In this document: positions 33,102-41,843 of the stretch, in pieces
How the letters are laid out: each line of letters begins with the position of its first letter
Position numbering within the stretch: the first letter of the stretch is position 1
NCBI RefSeq assembly: GCF_024198235.1
Contig: NZ_JAKCFB010000030.1
Location: forward strand, 1 to 64,000
Direction: 5' to 3'
Length of the DNA: 64,000 bases
DNA from: Myxococcus dinghuensis
Lineage (GTDB): Bacteria; Myxococcota; Myxococcia; Myxococcales; Myxococcaceae
Program-made: the position numbers and the translations under genes
Notes under the pieces: generated by a model
What the model was told of the DNA's origin: nothing
Seen by the model: the letters and a program-made list of their open reading frames with translations, nothing else
Database searches by the model: none

Positions 33102-33420
33102 GTGTGTCGGGCTCCTCCGGGAGCGTCCAGGCAGGCAGGGCTCCCCACCCGAGGCTAGCAGCGCCGTCGACCGGTGCACACCCGCCAACCCGCCCGGGCG
33201 GCGTGCGGGTCCGGGGGCGGGAATGGGCAGTGTGGAGCCCATCGTGCGAGACTGGACACCCCGAGCCTCGCGCGCCACCCCGGCGGGCAGGTGGACGCCC
33301 GTTGAATGCCCCTCGGGCGTGCTCGTCCATGGGAAGTGTGGAGTGGCGGGAAGGGTTCGGGGGCGAAGCCTGGCGGGCAGCAGCCAGGCTTCCTAACGTC
33401 CAAGCGAGGGAGTCCGCTCG
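33102..33420. other. Gene-free divergent region, 319 nt
   Basis: This lies between the divergent zinc ribbon gene and the first DUF3108 gene. No coding frame with proper codon bias is seen. Two copies of AGTGTGGAG occur within it (about 33229 and 33335), and a 9-bp perfect hairpin lies near its right end. No -35/-10 pair is clear. It presumably holds promoters for both flanking genes. Confidence 0.4.
33365..33392 (+). repeat. Hairpin in the leader of the first DUF3108 gene
   Basis: Arms GAAGCCTGG (33365-33373) and CCAGGCTTC (33384-33392) are exact reverse complements with a 10-nt loop. It ends 28 nt before the ATG at 33421 and may affect mRNA stability or translation; no T-tract follows, so it is not a normal terminator. 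Confidence 0.5.
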
Positions 33421-34227
33421 ATGCGTGCGCAGTCCAGATGGGGGTTCGCGGCGGTGCTCGCGGGCCTGATGTGGTCGTCGACGGCCATGGCCCAGGAAGC
33501 CATCGCGAATCCCGCGTTCGGCCCCGGCGAGCAGGCCCAATACCGCATCAAGTACCTGGGCATGACGGCGGGCTCCGCGCAGGTGACGGTCGGCGCGCCC
33601 ATGAAGCAGTGGGGCGAGGACGTGTGGCCCATCGTCGCGGTGGCGCGCTCGGAGGCGCTCATCGGCGTGTGGCCCATCAAGGACAAGTTCGTCTCCTACT
33701 GGCAGGCCAGCACCCAGCGCGTGGTGGGCAGCGACCTGCACGCGGACGAGAACGGCAAGCGGCGCCGCCAGCGCATCAAGGTCCAGCCGGACGGCAAGAG
33801 CGTGCTCGTCGTGAAGCAGAAGGAGGGCGAGACGCCCCGTGAATCCGTCGCCGAGGTGACGGAGGGAACGTTGGATGTCACGGGCGCCACGTTCGCTTTG
33901 CGCAACCGGGAACTGGTCGTGGGCGGCGAGTATGCCTATCCCGTGTTCACGGGAAGCAAGAGCTTCACCATGCGCGCGAAGGTGGAGGCGCGTGAGGTGC
34001 TGAACACGGAGCTGGGTCCGAAGGAAGTGTTCCGGATGCGCGTCCAGGCGGAGTTCGGGGGCAACCTGACGTCGAAGCGCGACATGGTCGCGTACTTCAC
34101 CACCGACGCCCAGCGCGTCCCCGTCCGCATCGAGGCCGACTTCGCGCTCGGCACGGTGGTGGCGGAGCTCACGGACTACTCCCCCGGACGCGTTCCGGCG
34201 GTGGCGACCGCGGACAACGGCGGGTAG
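33421..34227 (+). CDS. DUF3108 family exported protein
   Basis: A 268-residue periplasmic or secreted protein. The signal peptide ends AMAQE near residue 23. The mature part opens PGEQAQYRIKYLGMTAGSAQV, the typical start of DUF3108, and continues with regular beta strands containing paired charged residues, as expected for a beta-sandwich of the family. The function of DUF3108 is unknown; members occur in envelope biogenesis neighbourhoods. A paralogous-looking DUF3108 gene lies at 35966, on the far side of a DUF4091 protein, so the three genes may be an operon on the plus strand. Confidence 0.82.
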   Translation: MRAQSRWGFAAVLAGLMWSSTAMAQEAIANPAFGPGEQAQYRIKYLGMTAGSAQVTVGAPMKQWGEDVWPIVAVARSEALIGVWPIKDKFVSYWQASTQRVVGSDLHADENGKRRRQRIKVQPDGKSVLVVKQKEGETPRESVAEVTEGTLDVTGATFALRNRELVVGGEYAYPVFTGSKSFTMRAKVEAREVLNTELGPKEVFRMRVQAEFGGNLTSKRDMVAYFTTDAQRVPVRIEADFALGTVVAELTDYSPGRVPAVATADNGG

Positions 34228-34253
34228 GGCCCGCCGGGAAGAGAAGGACCGAC

Positions 34254-35945
34254 ATGAGCGGAGCGGCCTGGGCGGTGCTGTTGTCGGCGGCGGTGTCCGC
34301 GGCCCGTGTCCCGGCGGCCGTGTCCCCGCTCGTCAAGGTGAGGCCGGGGGCGGTGCTGCCGGAGCAGCACGTCGCCCGCCTCAGCCTCGCCCGAGGCGAA
34401 TGCGAGGGCCTCCAGGTCGTGGTCCCCGGACCGGTGGAGCACCTGGAGGTCTCGCCGCTGTCCCTGCGGGGACCCGGCGCCCCGCTGCGCGCCGACCTGT
34501 GGCGGGTGGGCTACCTGAACGTGGCCATCCCCTCCAACAGCCAGGGCGCCACCGGTCCCTGGCCGGACGCGCTGCTGCCGCTGGACGCCCCCGCCCCGGG
34601 CCCGCACCTGCCCGTCGTCGTCTACGTCGAGTTCTGCGCCCCGACCTCGCAGGGGGCCGGCACCTACCGGGGCCAGTTCATGGCGAGGATGGACGGCGTG
34701 GAGCAGACCAGCCTGTCCTTCTCCGTCGAGGTGCAGCCCTTCGTGCTGCCCATCACGCCCTCGCTGCCCACCAGCTTCGGCATCTCCCGCTACAGCATCG
34801 CCCGGGGACATCACCTGCCCGCCGCGAGCCCGGAGGCCCAGGCGCTGCTGCGCGACTACGCGCGCGTCCTGCTGGAGCACCGGCTCAGCGCGCACGGCAT
34901 GGGCATGGACCCGCCTCCCGTCACGTTCGGACCTGGAGACGAGGCCGAGGTGGACTGGACGGACTACGACGCGGAGATGGCGCCCTTCCTCGAGGGCACC
35001 GTGCTCCCGTCCGGCGCCCGCTTCACCACCCTGGAGGTGCGCGACAGCCCCCGGGCGCAGACGGAGGCGCAGAAGGTCGCGTACTACCGCGCCTTCTCCC
35101 GCCACGTCCGGCAGAAGGGCTGGCCCGCGCAGCTCTTCTTCTACACGAAGGACGAGCCCAAGCCGGAGGACATCCCCATCGTGCTCGCGCAGTCCCGGCG
35201 CGCGCGCGCGGCCGGCGGCATCCTGGTGCTCGTCACCAGTCCGCTGGAGGAGGCGCTCCGGAACGCCGCGGACATCCTCGCGCCCCCCATCAACTGCTTC
35301 TACCCCCGCTCCGGCCCCCAGACGTGTCGCACCGTGGTGGAGATGGGCCCGCTGCGCCAGCGACTGCCGTCCGGCACCAAGGTGTGGTGGTACCAGAGCT
35401 GTATCTCCCACGGCTGCGGGGGCGGCGGCTCCAAACGCACCGGGTCGGACGAGGCGTACACGGGCTGGGCCTCGTACATGGTGGACCACTCCACCCCGAC
35501 CAACCGCGCCATGGGCGTGCTCGCCTTCGGCAACGGGGTGGAGGGCGAGCTCTATTTCGACACCGTCTTCGCCTACAACACCAAGCGGGACCCCTGGACG
35601 GACCTGTTCGAGTTCGGCGGGAACGGCGACGGCACCCTCTTCTATCCGGGCACGCCCGCCCGCCTGGGACAATCCGGACACCACCCGGTCCCGTCCCTGC
35701 GGCTCAAGAACATCCGCGACGGGTTGGAGGATTACGAGTACCTCCGGTTGCTGGCGCAACTGGGAGACGCCACCTTCGCTCGGGACGCGGCATACCGGCT
35801 GGCCCGCACCGGTTGGGACATCCGTCAGGATGCGCGAGAATGGGAGCAGGTCCGACAGGTCGTGACGGCCCGCCTCAGGCAGCGGTGGACCGCGTCCGAA
35901 TTTGCGAAGCGCCCGAGCCGTCACACGCCCGGGAGCACCCCGTAG
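34254..35945 (+). CDS. DUF4091/GH123-like secreted protein
   Basis: A 563-residue exported protein of the DUF4091 group, which relates to glycoside hydrolase family 123. The N-terminus MSGAAWAVLLSAAVSAARV is a signal-like segment. The C-terminal LKNIRDGLEDYEYLRLL is the strongest family marker. Between them, YTKDEPKPEDI and the GSKRTGSDEAYTGWASYMVD region could line an active site, with DE carboxylates as candidate catalysts. If active, it would cleave an N-acetylated or other glycan, as suggested by GH123, but the substrate is unknown. It sits between two DUF3108 genes with gaps of 26 and 20 nt. Confidence 0.78.
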   Translation: MSGAAWAVLLSAAVSAARVPAAVSPLVKVRPGAVLPEQHVARLSLARGECEGLQVVVPGPVEHLEVSPLSLRGPGAPLRADLWRVGYLNVAIPSNSQGATGPWPDALLPLDAPAPGPHLPVVVYVEFCAPTSQGAGTYRGQFMARMDGVEQTSLSFSVEVQPFVLPITPSLPTSFGISRYSIARGHHLPAASPEAQALLRDYARVLLEHRLSAHGMGMDPPPVTFGPGDEAEVDWTDYDAEMAPFLEGTVLPSGARFTTLEVRDSPRAQTEAQKVAYYRAFSRHVRQKGWPAQLFFYTKDEPKPEDIPIVLAQSRRARAAGGILVLVTSPLEEALRNAADILAPPINCFYPRSGPQTCRTVVEMGPLRQRLPSGTKVWWYQSCISHGCGGGGSKRTGSDEAYTGWASYMVDHSTPTNRAMGVLAFGNGVEGELYFDTVFAYNTKRDPWTDLFEFGGNGDGTLFYPGTPARLGQSGHHPVPSLRLKNIRDGLEDYEYLRLLAQLGDATFARDAAYRLARTGWDIRQDAREWEQVRQVVTARLRQRWTASEFAKRPSRHTPGSTP

Positions 35946-35965
35946 TCCCTCTGGAAGGATGAAGG

Positions 35966-36892
35966 ATGAGCTCGATGCGCCCCCTCCTCGCGGCCTGCCT
36001 GATGCTGGCCACCAGCACCGCCGCGTGGGCCCAGCTTCCCGACGTCGAGGCCGACAAGCTGGAGACGGACAAGCCCGCCTCCGAGCCCGGCCCCGCGCCG
36101 GACAAGACGCCGGACGAGCCGCCCATCACCGTGGCCCCCTGCGCCCAGGCCCTGCCGAACCTGCGCACCCCGCTGGCCTTCATGCCCGGCGAGGTGCTCG
36201 AGTTCGACCTCGACGCCATGGGCGCCCAGGCCGGGAAGATGACCATGCGGGTGCAGAAGCAACAGGATGGCCAGATCCCCGTCCAGGTGGAGGCGCAGAC
36301 CAACTCCTTCTTCTCCAAGGTGCGGCGCGTGCACGGCACCGCCACGACCTACCTGCACCCGCGCACGCTCAGGCCCAAGCGCTACGTCGAGGACGCCACG
36401 GAGAACGAGATGCGCCGCAAGGTGGAGGTCGCCTTCACGCACAAGGAGCGCGCGGTGAAGGTGGACTACCAGGTCGGCAAGCGCGCCAAGGGCCAGTACA
36501 ACTACACCTACGACAAGGACGGCCTGGACGTCGCCGGCTCCATCTACCTGCTGCGCCAGCTCCCGCTCGAGGAGGACATGTCCGTCTGCTTCGACGTGTA
36601 CGGCGTGCGCCGCATGTGGCGGATGCAGGGCCAGGTCCTCAAGCGCGAGGAGGTCACCACCCCCCTGGGCCAGTTCAAGGCCTGGCACCTGAGCGGCACC
36701 GCCGTGCGCCTGGACCGCCCCAAGCAGAAGCGGGAGATCCACGTCTGGCTGTCCGACGACGCGCGCCGCCTCCCGCTCGCCGCCGTGGGCACCCTGGACC
36801 TGGGCGCCGTGCGCGCCACCCTCACCGGCGTCACCCGGCCCGGCGAGAAGCGGCAGCAGGCCGCTGGCGGCAAGGAAGACATGAAGTGGTGA
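35966..36892 (+). CDS. Second DUF3108 family exported protein
   Basis: A 308-residue exported protein. The signal peptide MSSMRPLLAACLMLATSTAAWAQ is followed by an acidic Pro-rich linker (about residues 25-55), then the DUF3108 domain from LAFMPGEVLEFDLDAMGAQA. The domain has basic strands and two Cys residues that could pair. It starts 20 nt after the DUF4091 stop behind GGAAGGATGAAGG. Together with 33421-34227 it brackets the DUF4091 gene, so a shared envelope or polysaccharide function is likely, but not proven. A terminator follows at 36918. Confidence 0.82.
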   Translation: MSSMRPLLAACLMLATSTAAWAQLPDVEADKLETDKPASEPGPAPDKTPDEPPITVAPCAQALPNLRTPLAFMPGEVLEFDLDAMGAQAGKMTMRVQKQQDGQIPVQVEAQTNSFFSKVRRVHGTATTYLHPRTLRPKRYVEDATENEMRRKVEVAFTHKERAVKVDYQVGKRAKGQYNYTYDKDGLDVAGSIYLLRQLPLEEDMSVCFDVYGVRRMWRMQGQVLKREEVTTPLGQFKAWHLSGTAVRLDRPKQKREIHVWLSDDARRLPLAAVGTLDLGAVRATLTGVTRPGEKRQQAAGGKEDMKW

Positions 36893-36917
36893 GGGCCCCA
36901 CCCTCCGCGCGTGGGTG

Positions 36918-36947
36918 AAACCCGGTGAGCGCTGCTCCCGGGTTTTT
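36918..36947 (+). terminator. Rho-independent terminator after the second DUF3108 gene
   Basis: The arms AAACCCGG (36918-36925) and CCGGGTTT (36938-36945) are exact reverse complements with a 12-nt loop, and TT (36946-36947) extends the run to TTTTT. It ends the DUF3108-DUF4091-DUF3108 transcript. Confidence 0.72.
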
Positions 36948-37015
36948 CGTAATGAGCGGAAATTGAAAGTGGTTTGCAAAATCAGAATCGCGAGCGTAGG
37001 GTGCGCGGCGTTCCG

Positions 37016-38449
37016 ATGCATCCACTCACTCGATTCCGCTCCTGGACACTGTTGCTGAGTGCCCCGTTGTTGTTCTCCGCCGTGACGGCCCGGGCCGAAG
37101 CGCCCGTGACGCCCGAGCCCACAGTGGCTCCCGAGCAGGCGCCTCCGGCGGCCCCCGAGAAGACGCCCGAGCCGCCCGCGCCCGTGGCGGCGCCGCCCCC
37201 GGTCCCGGAGAAGGCGGTGCTGCTGCCCAGCCGCCCGCTCCTCGAGACGAAGCTCGCGGCGTATGGCGACCTCCAGTTCGCCTACTTCAACTACGGCCTG
37301 AACCAGAACCGCGCGGGGGGCTCGCAGCGCGACTCGCGCGTGGAGTTCGACACCTCGCGACTGGTGATGGAGCTGAAGGGCATCCTGCCCGAGTACGGGT
37401 TGGAAGCGGAGATGGAGGTCGAGTTCGAGCACGGCGGCACCGGCACCGCGATGGAGCTCGAGTACGAGGAGTTCGGCGAGTTCGACCAGGAGCTCGACAA
37501 GGGCGGTGAAATCCTGGTGGAGGAGCTGTTCCTCCAGAAGAAGTTCGGCCCGGACCTGGCGGTCGCGGTGGGCCGCTTCTACGTCGCGGTGGGCACGTTG
37601 TCGGACTGGTCGCGCCCCACCGACTACCTGGGCACGCTCCGCGACGAGGCGGAGACGGCCATCATCCCCAACACGTGGGACGAGATGGGCCTGCGCGTGC
37701 GCTGGCGGATTCCGTGGGGCCTGCGCCTGACGGGGCAGATCGTCAACGGCCTGGACTCCACCGGCTTCAGCTCCCAGATGTGGGCCGTGGGCGGCCACCA
37801 GCGCCGCTTCGAGGTGCAGCGCGCCACCGACCTGGCCTACGTGCTGCGCGCGGACATCACCCACTTCGAGGGCATCAGCTTCGGCGCCTCCGCGTACTAC
37901 GGCAACACCTCCCGCAACCGCCCCAAGCCCGACCTGGTGAAGCAGTGCGAGGCGGCGAACGACAGCGTGGTGGCGCCGTGTGGCTACGTGAACGCGCCGC
38001 TGACGCTGCTCGACGCGCACCTGTCCGTGAACAAGGGCCGCTGGAGCGCCAAGGGCCTGATGATGTACGGCCACCTGGAGAACGCCGAGCAGGTGTCCCA
38101 GCGCAACTCGCGCCTGTCCAACCTGCTGGGCGTGATTCGCACGCCGGTGTCCGACAACGCGCTCGCCGCGTGGGCGGAGCTCGGCTACGACGTCGCGCCG
38201 TGGCTGGGCCTGCACGAGTCCCACCACCTGTACCCCTTCGTCCGGTACGACTACGTCGACTCGCAGTTCAAGCCCCGCAAGGAGCTGTTCGACAACCCGC
38301 GCTTCCGCCGCACCATCTACACGGTGGGCGCGTCGTACCAGTTCCTGGGCATGGCCTTCGCGAAGGTGGACTTCGCGCACCGCCGCCTGGGCTCCGACGA
38401 GTTCCGCCCGGAGAACGCCCTCCGGGCCTCCACGGGCTTCGTCTACTGA
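37016..38449 (+). CDS. Porin-like outer-membrane protein (OprP/OprO type)
   Basis: A 477-residue exported protein. I start it at ATG 37016 because this gives the signal peptide MHPLTRFRSWTLLLSAPLL with cleavage after ARA; a TTG at 36974 is in frame. A Pro/Ala-rich linker (about 28-68) precedes a barrel of the phosphate-selective porin type, with AYGDLQFAYFNYG at the first strand, an acidic loop rich in Glu, and AVGRFYVAVGTLSD in the middle. It ends GFVY with C-terminal Tyr, as in many barrels. Substrate preference is unknown; the next genes, imelysin and a di-heme cytochrome, suggest metal or anion uptake. It is the first gene of this set. Confidence 0.85.
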   Translation: MHPLTRFRSWTLLLSAPLLFSAVTARAEAPVTPEPTVAPEQAPPAAPEKTPEPPAPVAAPPPVPEKAVLLPSRPLLETKLAAYGDLQFAYFNYGLNQNRAGGSQRDSRVEFDTSRLVMELKGILPEYGLEAEMEVEFEHGGTGTAMELEYEEFGEFDQELDKGGEILVEELFLQKKFGPDLAVAVGRFYVAVGTLSDWSRPTDYLGTLRDEAETAIIPNTWDEMGLRVRWRIPWGLRLTGQIVNGLDSTGFSSQMWAVGGHQRRFEVQRATDLAYVLRADITHFEGISFGASAYYGNTSRNRPKPDLVKQCEAANDSVVAPCGYVNAPLTLLDAHLSVNKGRWSAKGLMMYGHLENAEQVSQRNSRLSNLLGVIRTPVSDNALAAWAELGYDVAPWLGLHESHHLYPFVRYDYVDSQFKPRKELFDNPRFRRTIYTVGASYQFLGMAFAKVDFAHRRLGSDEFRPENALRASTGFVY

Positions 38450-38495
38450 AGCCCCCTTCCCCCAACCTCCCCTTCCCAGAACGAAAGGTCTCATC

Positions 38496-39599
38496 ATGAA
38501 GCGACTGCCTCTGTCCCTCCGCCTCGCGCTCGCCCCCGCGCTCGTCTCCAGCGCGCTGCTGCTCGGCGCCTGCGGCTCCGACGACGACAACTGCTGCGAC
38601 ACGAGCGACGACAAGGTGACGTCGGAGCTGGTCGCCGACTTCGCGGACAACGTCGTGGTGCCCACCTACGCCAAGCTCGCCACCCGGCTGACGGAGCTGG
38701 ACGCGGCGTCCGTGGCGCTGCGCAACGCCCCGTCCGCGGCGAACCTGGCCGCGGCGAAGGCCGCGTGGCAGGCGGCGCGCATCCCCTGGGAGCAGAGCGA
38801 GGGCTTCCTCTTCGGCCCCGTGGACAGCTTCGGCTTCGACCCGGCGCTGGACAGCTGGCCGGTGAACCGCACGGACCTGGACGCGGTGCTCGCCAGCAAC
38901 GACACGCTGACCCAGGAGTACGTGCGCAACCTCCAGGAGACCCAGAAGGGCTTCCACACGCTGGAGTACCTCATCTTCGGCGACGGCGGCACGAAGACGG
39001 TCGCGGACTTCACGCCGCGCCAGTACGAGTACCTCACCGCCATCTCCGCGGAGCTGAAGTCGGTGGGTGGCTCGCTGCACGATGCGTGGACGAAGACGGT
39101 GGACGGCCGCGCGCCGTACCGTGACACGCTGGCCAACGCGGGCAAGTCGGGCAACACGGCCTACCCGTCCGTGCACTCCGCCGCGCAGGAGATGGTGAAC
39201 GGCGCCATCAACATCCTGGACGAGGTCGCCAACGGGAAGATCGCCGACCCGTACGACGCGAAGGACCCGGACCTGGTGGAGAGCCAGTTCGCCTACAACT
39301 CGCTGAGCGACTTCACCAACAACATCCGCAGCGTGGAGAACGTGTACCTGGGCCACCAGCAGGGTGAGACGGCGAAGGGCCACTCGCTGCAGGCCGTGGT
39401 GGGCGTGGACAGCGCGCTGGACAAGAAGATCCGCGAGCAGATCGCCGCGGCCGTCACCGCGCTCGCCGCCATCCCGGAGCCGTTCCGCCAGTCCATCCGC
39501 GACCCGAACTCCGCCGATGAGATCGAAGCCGCGCAGGCCGCCATCATCACCCTCCACAACACCTTCCAGGCCGAGGTGTTGCCGATCGTCAGCAACTGA
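38496..39599 (+). CDS. Imelysin family lipoprotein (EfeO-like, M75)
   Basis: A 367-residue lipoprotein, signal MKRLPLSLRLALAPALVSSALLLGAC with Cys26. The imelysin fold repeats two four-helix bundles. The GxHxxE motif is visible as GFHTLEYLIFG (His154, Glu157), the site proposed for metal binding. Imelysins, including the EfeO M75 component, take part in iron acquisition. The N-terminal acidic stretch DDDNCCDTSDD may also bind metal. The gene follows the porin by 46 nt and precedes a di-heme cytochrome by 29 nt, which fits known imelysin-cytochrome neighbourhoods. Confidence 0.9.
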   Translation: MKRLPLSLRLALAPALVSSALLLGACGSDDDNCCDTSDDKVTSELVADFADNVVVPTYAKLATRLTELDAASVALRNAPSAANLAAAKAAWQAARIPWEQSEGFLFGPVDSFGFDPALDSWPVNRTDLDAVLASNDTLTQEYVRNLQETQKGFHTLEYLIFGDGGTKTVADFTPRQYEYLTAISAELKSVGGSLHDAWTKTVDGRAPYRDTLANAGKSGNTAYPSVHSAAQEMVNGAINILDEVANGKIADPYDAKDPDLVESQFAYNSLSDFTNNIRSVENVYLGHQQGETAKGHSLQAVVGVDSALDKKIREQIAAAVTALAAIPEPFRQSIRDPNSADEIEAAQAAIITLHNTFQAEVLPIVSN

Positions 39600-39628
39600 C
39601 GACGTGGCAGGATGAGGTCCTGAACGCC

Positions 39629-40966
39629 ATGCGACGCGCATTCCTCCTGGGCACCTTGCTGTTGTGGACCACCGGATGTGGAGAAGACGCACCCGGGGCG
39701 CCACCGCCTCCGCCTCGCGCGGGGGGTGAGATGACCGTCGATGACCGCACGTCGCTGGCGTTCATGCAGCCCGCGGCCAACCTGCTGGCGGAGAACGACC
39801 GCAAGCACCGCGACGGAGATTCCGCCTTCGAGGCCATCTTCGTCCCCAGCCCCTCCCCGGTGAACCCGGGGTTGGGGCCCGTCTACAACAACACCTCCTG
39901 CAACAGTTGCCACCTGCGCAACGGGCGCGGCATGCCGGTGATGGGCCCCGGCCCCCAGCGCACGCAGTTGCTCGTGCGCGTGAGCCTGCCGGACGGGACG
40001 CCGGAGCACCCGGGCGGCGCGGTGCCGGTGCCGGGACTGGGCCTCCAGGTGCAGGACCAGGCCAACTACGGCGTGAAGCCGGAGGCCAGCGTCACGTTGA
40101 GCTGGGACGAGACGACGGGCAGCTACCCGGACGGGTCGCCCTACTCGCTGCGCGCCCCGCGCGTGGCCATCGTCCCCACGGACGGCTCGGCGCTGCCGGC
40201 GGGCATGCTCGTGTCCCTGCGCCTGCCGCCGCCGGTGTTCGGGCTGGGGCTGCTCGAGGCGGTCGACATCGCCACGCTGCAGGCCATGGCCGACCCGGAC
40301 GACCGCGACAGGGATGGCATCTCCGGCCGCGTCAACGAGGTCTGGAACGTGGTGACGCGCACGCTGACGCCCGGTCGGTTCGGGTGGAAGGCGAACAGCC
40401 CCAACCTCAAGCAGCAGTCCGCCGAGGCCTACTTCAACGACATGGGCATCTCCAGCCCGCTCTTCCCGGAGCCGGATGGCACCCACGAGTTGGAGGCGAA
40501 GACGCTCGACGCGGCGGTGTTCTACGCGCAGTCGCTCGGTGTCCCCGCACGCACCGCGCTCGACGACGCCGAGGTCCAGCAGGGCGAGCGCCTCTTCCGG
40601 TCGTTGGGCTGCGTCCAGTGTCACCGCGAGGAGCTGACCACGGGCGAGCACGAGGTGAAGGAGGTCGCCCACCAGCGCATCCATCCCTATACGGACCTCC
40701 TGCTGCACGACATGGGGCCCGGGCTCGCGGACGGGAGGCCGGATGGCGCGGCCACGGGCACCGAGTGGCGGACGCCGCCGCTGTGGGGCCTGGGCCTGAC
40801 GCACACCGTGCTGCCCTTCACGGGGTTCCTGCACGACGGCCGCGCGCGCTCCATCGAAGAAGCCATCCTCTGGCACGGCGGCGAAGCGGAGAAGGCCCGT
40901 GAGGGGTTCCGCGCGCTGAAGGCCGCGGAGCGCGCGGCGCTGCTGAGGTTCCTCGGTTCGCTCTGA
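39629..40966 (+). CDS. Di-heme oxidoreductase (DHOR/MauG-like) lipoprotein
   Basis: A 445-residue lipoprotein with signal MRRAFLLGTLLLWTTGC and Cys17. Two c-type heme sites are visible: CNSCH (Cys91, Cys94, His95) and CVQCH (Cys328, Cys331, His332). The body matches the di-heme oxidoreductase family found beside imelysin genes and sometimes called thiol oxidoreductase. Family members resemble MauG and di-heme peroxidases. Its role could be oxidation of iron or peroxide handling during metal uptake, but the real substrate is unknown. It ends the porin-imelysin-cytochrome set. Confidence 0.9.
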   Translation: MRRAFLLGTLLLWTTGCGEDAPGAPPPPPRAGGEMTVDDRTSLAFMQPAANLLAENDRKHRDGDSAFEAIFVPSPSPVNPGLGPVYNNTSCNSCHLRNGRGMPVMGPGPQRTQLLVRVSLPDGTPEHPGGAVPVPGLGLQVQDQANYGVKPEASVTLSWDETTGSYPDGSPYSLRAPRVAIVPTDGSALPAGMLVSLRLPPPVFGLGLLEAVDIATLQAMADPDDRDRDGISGRVNEVWNVVTRTLTPGRFGWKANSPNLKQQSAEAYFNDMGISSPLFPEPDGTHELEAKTLDAAVFYAQSLGVPARTALDDAEVQQGERLFRSLGCVQCHREELTTGEHEVKEVAHQRIHPYTDLLLHDMGPGLADGRPDGAATGTEWRTPPLWGLGLTHTVLPFTGFLHDGRARSIEEAILWHGGEAEKAREGFRALKAAERAALLRFLGSL

Positions 40967-41253
40967 GGACGCTCGGGCCCGGGTGTTCACGGTCCGGCGC
41001 GAGAGGCCCGTCACGCCGATGGCGGGCCCGCGCTGAACCGCATCACACGCGGCGCTCCTACCCCGTGCCGCACGGGTCGCGAGGCGCTTCGAGGTCCACG
41101 CTCGAGCGCGGCTCGCAATCACTCCCACACGGCGCGTGCCGTCGCGACGGCGGCGATCGGACGAGGCGGACACACCCTGTGTCGCCCCCCCTCGCGGCGA
41201 GTCCGCTCGGGAGGGAAAATTGACGGAGCGCTACAGGACTGTAGCGTCGAGGC

Positions 41254-41619
41254 ATGCCCCCTCTCGCCCTCGCCGTCTCCGCGCCGTCGCGTCAGGCTGA
41301 TCCGGTTCGTGTGGCCACCGAGAGGCTGGCCCGGGCGCTCCCCTCGCGTACGGACGCCACCGTCCTCGTCGACCTGCTCGAGGACGATCTGCGAGAGGGC
41401 ATGGACGCGCTCGGGGACGTGGAGGCGCACTTCACGGACCTGATCGAAACGCTGCGAGCGGGCTCGCTGTCCCCCGCGAGTCTGGTGAACTCGGGCGACG
41501 ATGTGCGCGTCCTCGAGCGGCTCGACGACCTCCACGACCTGGTCCTCCAGGTCCGCAAGCGGCTGTCGCAGGCCGCCGCGCTCGCGAGGCAGAGCCACAC
41601 CGCGCGCCCGGTACGCTGA
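41254..41619 (+). CDS. Small acidic helical protein of unknown function
   Basis: A 121-residue soluble protein with no signal. After a short Ala/Pro-rich start it is mostly helical with heptad-like spacing (LVDLLEDDLREGMDAL, DVRVLERLDDLHDLVLQVRKRL), suggesting a coiled coil of about 85 residues. Third codon positions are strongly G/C, as in neighbouring genes, so I regard it as real. It is convergent with the Pro/Ala-rich secreted protein and 287 nt downstream of the di-heme cytochrome. No family is recognised. Confidence 0.6.
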   Translation: MPPLALAVSAPSRQADPVRVATERLARALPSRTDATVLVDLLEDDLREGMDALGDVEAHFTDLIETLRAGSLSPASLVNSGDDVRVLERLDDLHDLVLQVRKRLSQAAALARQSHTARPVR

Positions 41620-41843
41620 CCGCCGCGGCACCCCCCTGCCCTGGCGGCACGCCGCGTGGAGCCACCACGCCCATCCCCCAAAGGGACCTTGGCTTCGCGG
41701 ACCTCCATGCATCGGGGGGGGGAACGACCCGTTGCACTCTCCCCCCCCGTGGGCAGCCGGGCCCGTGACGTCAGTCACGAGTCCGTGCCTCGGCGACAGG
41801 GCCTGCACGCCCATCCTCGGCCGAGCCCCTGGCTTCTCGAGGC

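Noticed and set aside
36893..37015. Fur box upstream of the porin-imelysin-cytochrome genes
   Set aside because: The AT-richer sequence near 36950-36995 has no good match to the 19-bp Fur palindrome.
41119..41814. Minus-strand frame of 231 codons opposite the small acidic protein
   Set aside because: It lacks a plausible fold and ribosome site, and the plus-strand frame has the better codon bias and a coherent coiled-coil sequence.
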